Assembly: GCA_025936205.1 (NCBI GenBank)
Contig: JAICTU010000080.1
Span: 1 to 23,362 of the forward strand
DNA from: Polyangiaceae bacterium
Lineage (GTDB): Bacteria; Myxococcota; Polyangia; Polyangiales; Polyangiaceae
Reading direction: 5' to 3'
DNA length: 23,362 nucleotides
The notes under the pieces are model-generated. The model saw nothing but the letters and a program-made list of their open reading frames with translations. It did not search any database and was not told the origin of the DNA. Numbering within the stretch: the stretch's first letter is position 1; the number at the start of each line of letters is the position of its first letter. A program made the position numbers and the translations under genes. This document shows positions 22,299-23,362 of the stretch, piece after piece.

Positions 22299-23362
22299 TC
22301 ATCCCTCGGTTTCAGCGTCGGAGCTGGCGTCGTGCTGCGCCATGCTGCTCAGCTTGTCGCCGAACTTCTGCTTGAGCAGGTCACCGAGCGTACCGCTCTG
22401 ACCGGAGCTCTCGCGGCCCGAACTCTTGCCGCTGATGTGCTCGGAGACAGCCGACTCACCGACGTTGCGCAGCGACATGCTGATGCGTCGATCCATCGAA
22501 TCGATGTTCGAGATCTCGGCCTTCACCTTATCGCCGCGGTTCGGACGCTTGCCCTCCGGGATCTCGTTGTTCGAGATGAAGGCGTCGATGCCCGGTTGAA
22601 CCGAGACGTACACGCCGTGCTCGGACACGCTGGTCACCACGCAGTTCTCAAACACCTGGCCCGTCTTGATATCGTCCAGCAGCGAGGCCCACGGGTCATC
22701 ATGGATCTGCTTGACGCCCAGGCTGACCTTCTTCTCGTCGTGGTTGATCGAGAGGATGATGGCCTCGACCTCGTCACCCTTCTGGTACAGGTCCGCGGGG
22801 TTGCCGATCTTCAAGGTCCAGGACAGGTCGGTCTTGTGGACCATGCCGTCCACGCCGTCCTCGATACCGACGAACACGCCGTAGTCGGTGAGCGAGCGGA
22901 CCTTGCCGCTGATGCGATCACCCGGCTTGTACTTGTCGGTGAAGAGCGCCCAGGGATCCGGCTCGAGTTGCTTGAGGCCCAAGCTGATGCGCTTGGCACG
23001 CGAGTCCACCTCGAGCACCTGGCACTCCACCTCGTTGCCGACCTCGAGCACCTTGGAGGGGTGCTTGACCTTCTTGGTCCAGCTCATCTCCGAGACATGG
23101 ATCAGGCCTTCCACGCCAGGCTCCAGCTCCACGAAGGCGCCGTAGTCGGTGATGCTCATCACCTTGCCGCTCACCTTCTTGCCGAGCGGGTAAGCTTCCT
23201 GCACGTGGTTCCACGGATCCTCTTGCGTCTGCTTGAGGCCCAGGCTGACGCGCTCCGTCTCCGCGTTGTACTTGAGCACCTTCACTGTGACGCTGTCGCC
23301 GACCTTGAACACCTCGCTCGGGTGGTTCACGCGGCCCCACGACATATCCGTGATGTGCAGCA
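22299..23362 (-). CDS. rpsA: 30S ribosomal protein S1, C-terminal part (5' end outside window)
   Basis: The visible 353 residues are the C-terminal portion of ribosomal protein S1, which binds mRNA at the 30S subunit during initiation. The reading frame runs off the right edge (..LHITDMSW), so the true start is not here. Seen: the end of one S1 motif (SVTVKVLKYNAETERVSLGL) and three complete ones, starting at GKVMSITDYGAFVEL, GKVRSLTDYGVFVGI and CVVTSVSEHGVYVSV, each ending in a RISLGLKQ-like strand. The DPW(N/A) link between motifs is typical of S1. The tail after the last motif is Ser/Gly-rich (SGKSSGRESSGQSG), ending with a short acidic stretch. The stop at 22299 is followed by a hairpin and then the AI-2E-family gene. 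Confidence 0.96.
   Translation of the reverse strand, partial: LHITDMSWGRVNHPSEVFKVGDSVTVKVLKYNAETERVSLGLKQTQEDPWNHVQEAYPLGKKVSGKVMSITDYGAFVELEPGVEGLIHVSEMSWTKKVKHPSKVLEVGNEVECQVLEVDSRAKRISLGLKQLEPDPWALFTDKYKPGDRISGKVRSLTDYGVFVGIEDGVDGMVHKTDLSWTLKIGNPADLYQKGDEVEAIILSINHDEKKVSLGVKQIHDDPWASLLDDIKTGQVFENCVVTSVSEHGVYVSVQPGIDAFISNNEIPEGKRPNRGDKVKAEISNIDSMDRRISMSLRNVGESAVSEHISGKSSGRESSGQSGTLGDLLKQKFGDKLSSMAQHDASSDAETEG

Noticed and set aside
21160..22401. 413-codon open frame on the plus strand opposite the AI-2E-family gene
   Set aside because: Asp/His/Gln/Arg-rich antisense shadow crossing two real genes.

Overview
The window is a GC-rich (about two thirds G+C by eye) stretch of bacterial chromosome with densely packed genes on both strands, frequent GTG/TTG starts and many predicted lipoproteins. 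Gene content (HDOD protein, FIST protein, PP2C phosphatase, SctV-type export protein, several envelope lipoproteins, long Ala/Pro-rich linkers) suggests a Gram-negative myxobacterium-like organism (Myxococcota, former Deltaproteobacteria). That placement is inference from gene style; no phylogenetic marker was compared. I see no insertion sequence, prophage or CRISPR array, and base composition looks even.

Layout, left to right. (1) 106-2715: miaB (-) diverges from a serine O-acetyltransferase gene (+). (2) 2761-5318: a palindrome, then a large HDOD signalling protein with a putative zinc finger, two membrane helices and a tandem-repeat tail. (3) 5332-7949: a compact leftward cluster: membrane-anchored J-domain protein of Pam18/Tim14 type, S41 lipoprotein protease, DUF1244 protein and a small anchored protein with four CxxxC motifs. 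(4) 8038-10288: a DadA/ThiO-like FAD amine oxidase whose 3' end overlaps that of a convergent beta-propeller-like lipoprotein. (5) 10623-13721: rightward genes for an unknown lipoprotein, a YghZ-type aldo-keto reductase, a DUF1232 protein and a lipoprotein lytic transglycosylase. (6) 13741-15474: a strong hairpin, then leftward genes for a TorF-like outer-membrane barrel and a YkgJ-type cysteine-cluster protein. (7) 15555-15681: tRNA-Glu(UUC) with its own promoter and terminator. (8) 15747-19805: a PP2C phosphatase (-) diverging from a tightly spaced FIST-sctV pair (+). (9) 19858-23362: leftward genes for a membrane TPR-like protein, an AI-2E family transporter and ribosomal protein S1 (5' end outside the window).

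Most genes are housekeeping or envelope functions. The least ordinary parts are the sctV gene paired with a FIST sensor gene and no other secretion genes in view, the J-domain/S41/DUF1244/CxxxC cluster, and the HDOD-zinc-finger-membrane fusion. Non-coding signals worth testing are a 12-bp perfect palindrome upstream of the porin gene, a 40-bp imperfect palindrome after the acetyltransferase gene, and a hairpin plus T8 tract before the unknown lipoprotein gene.
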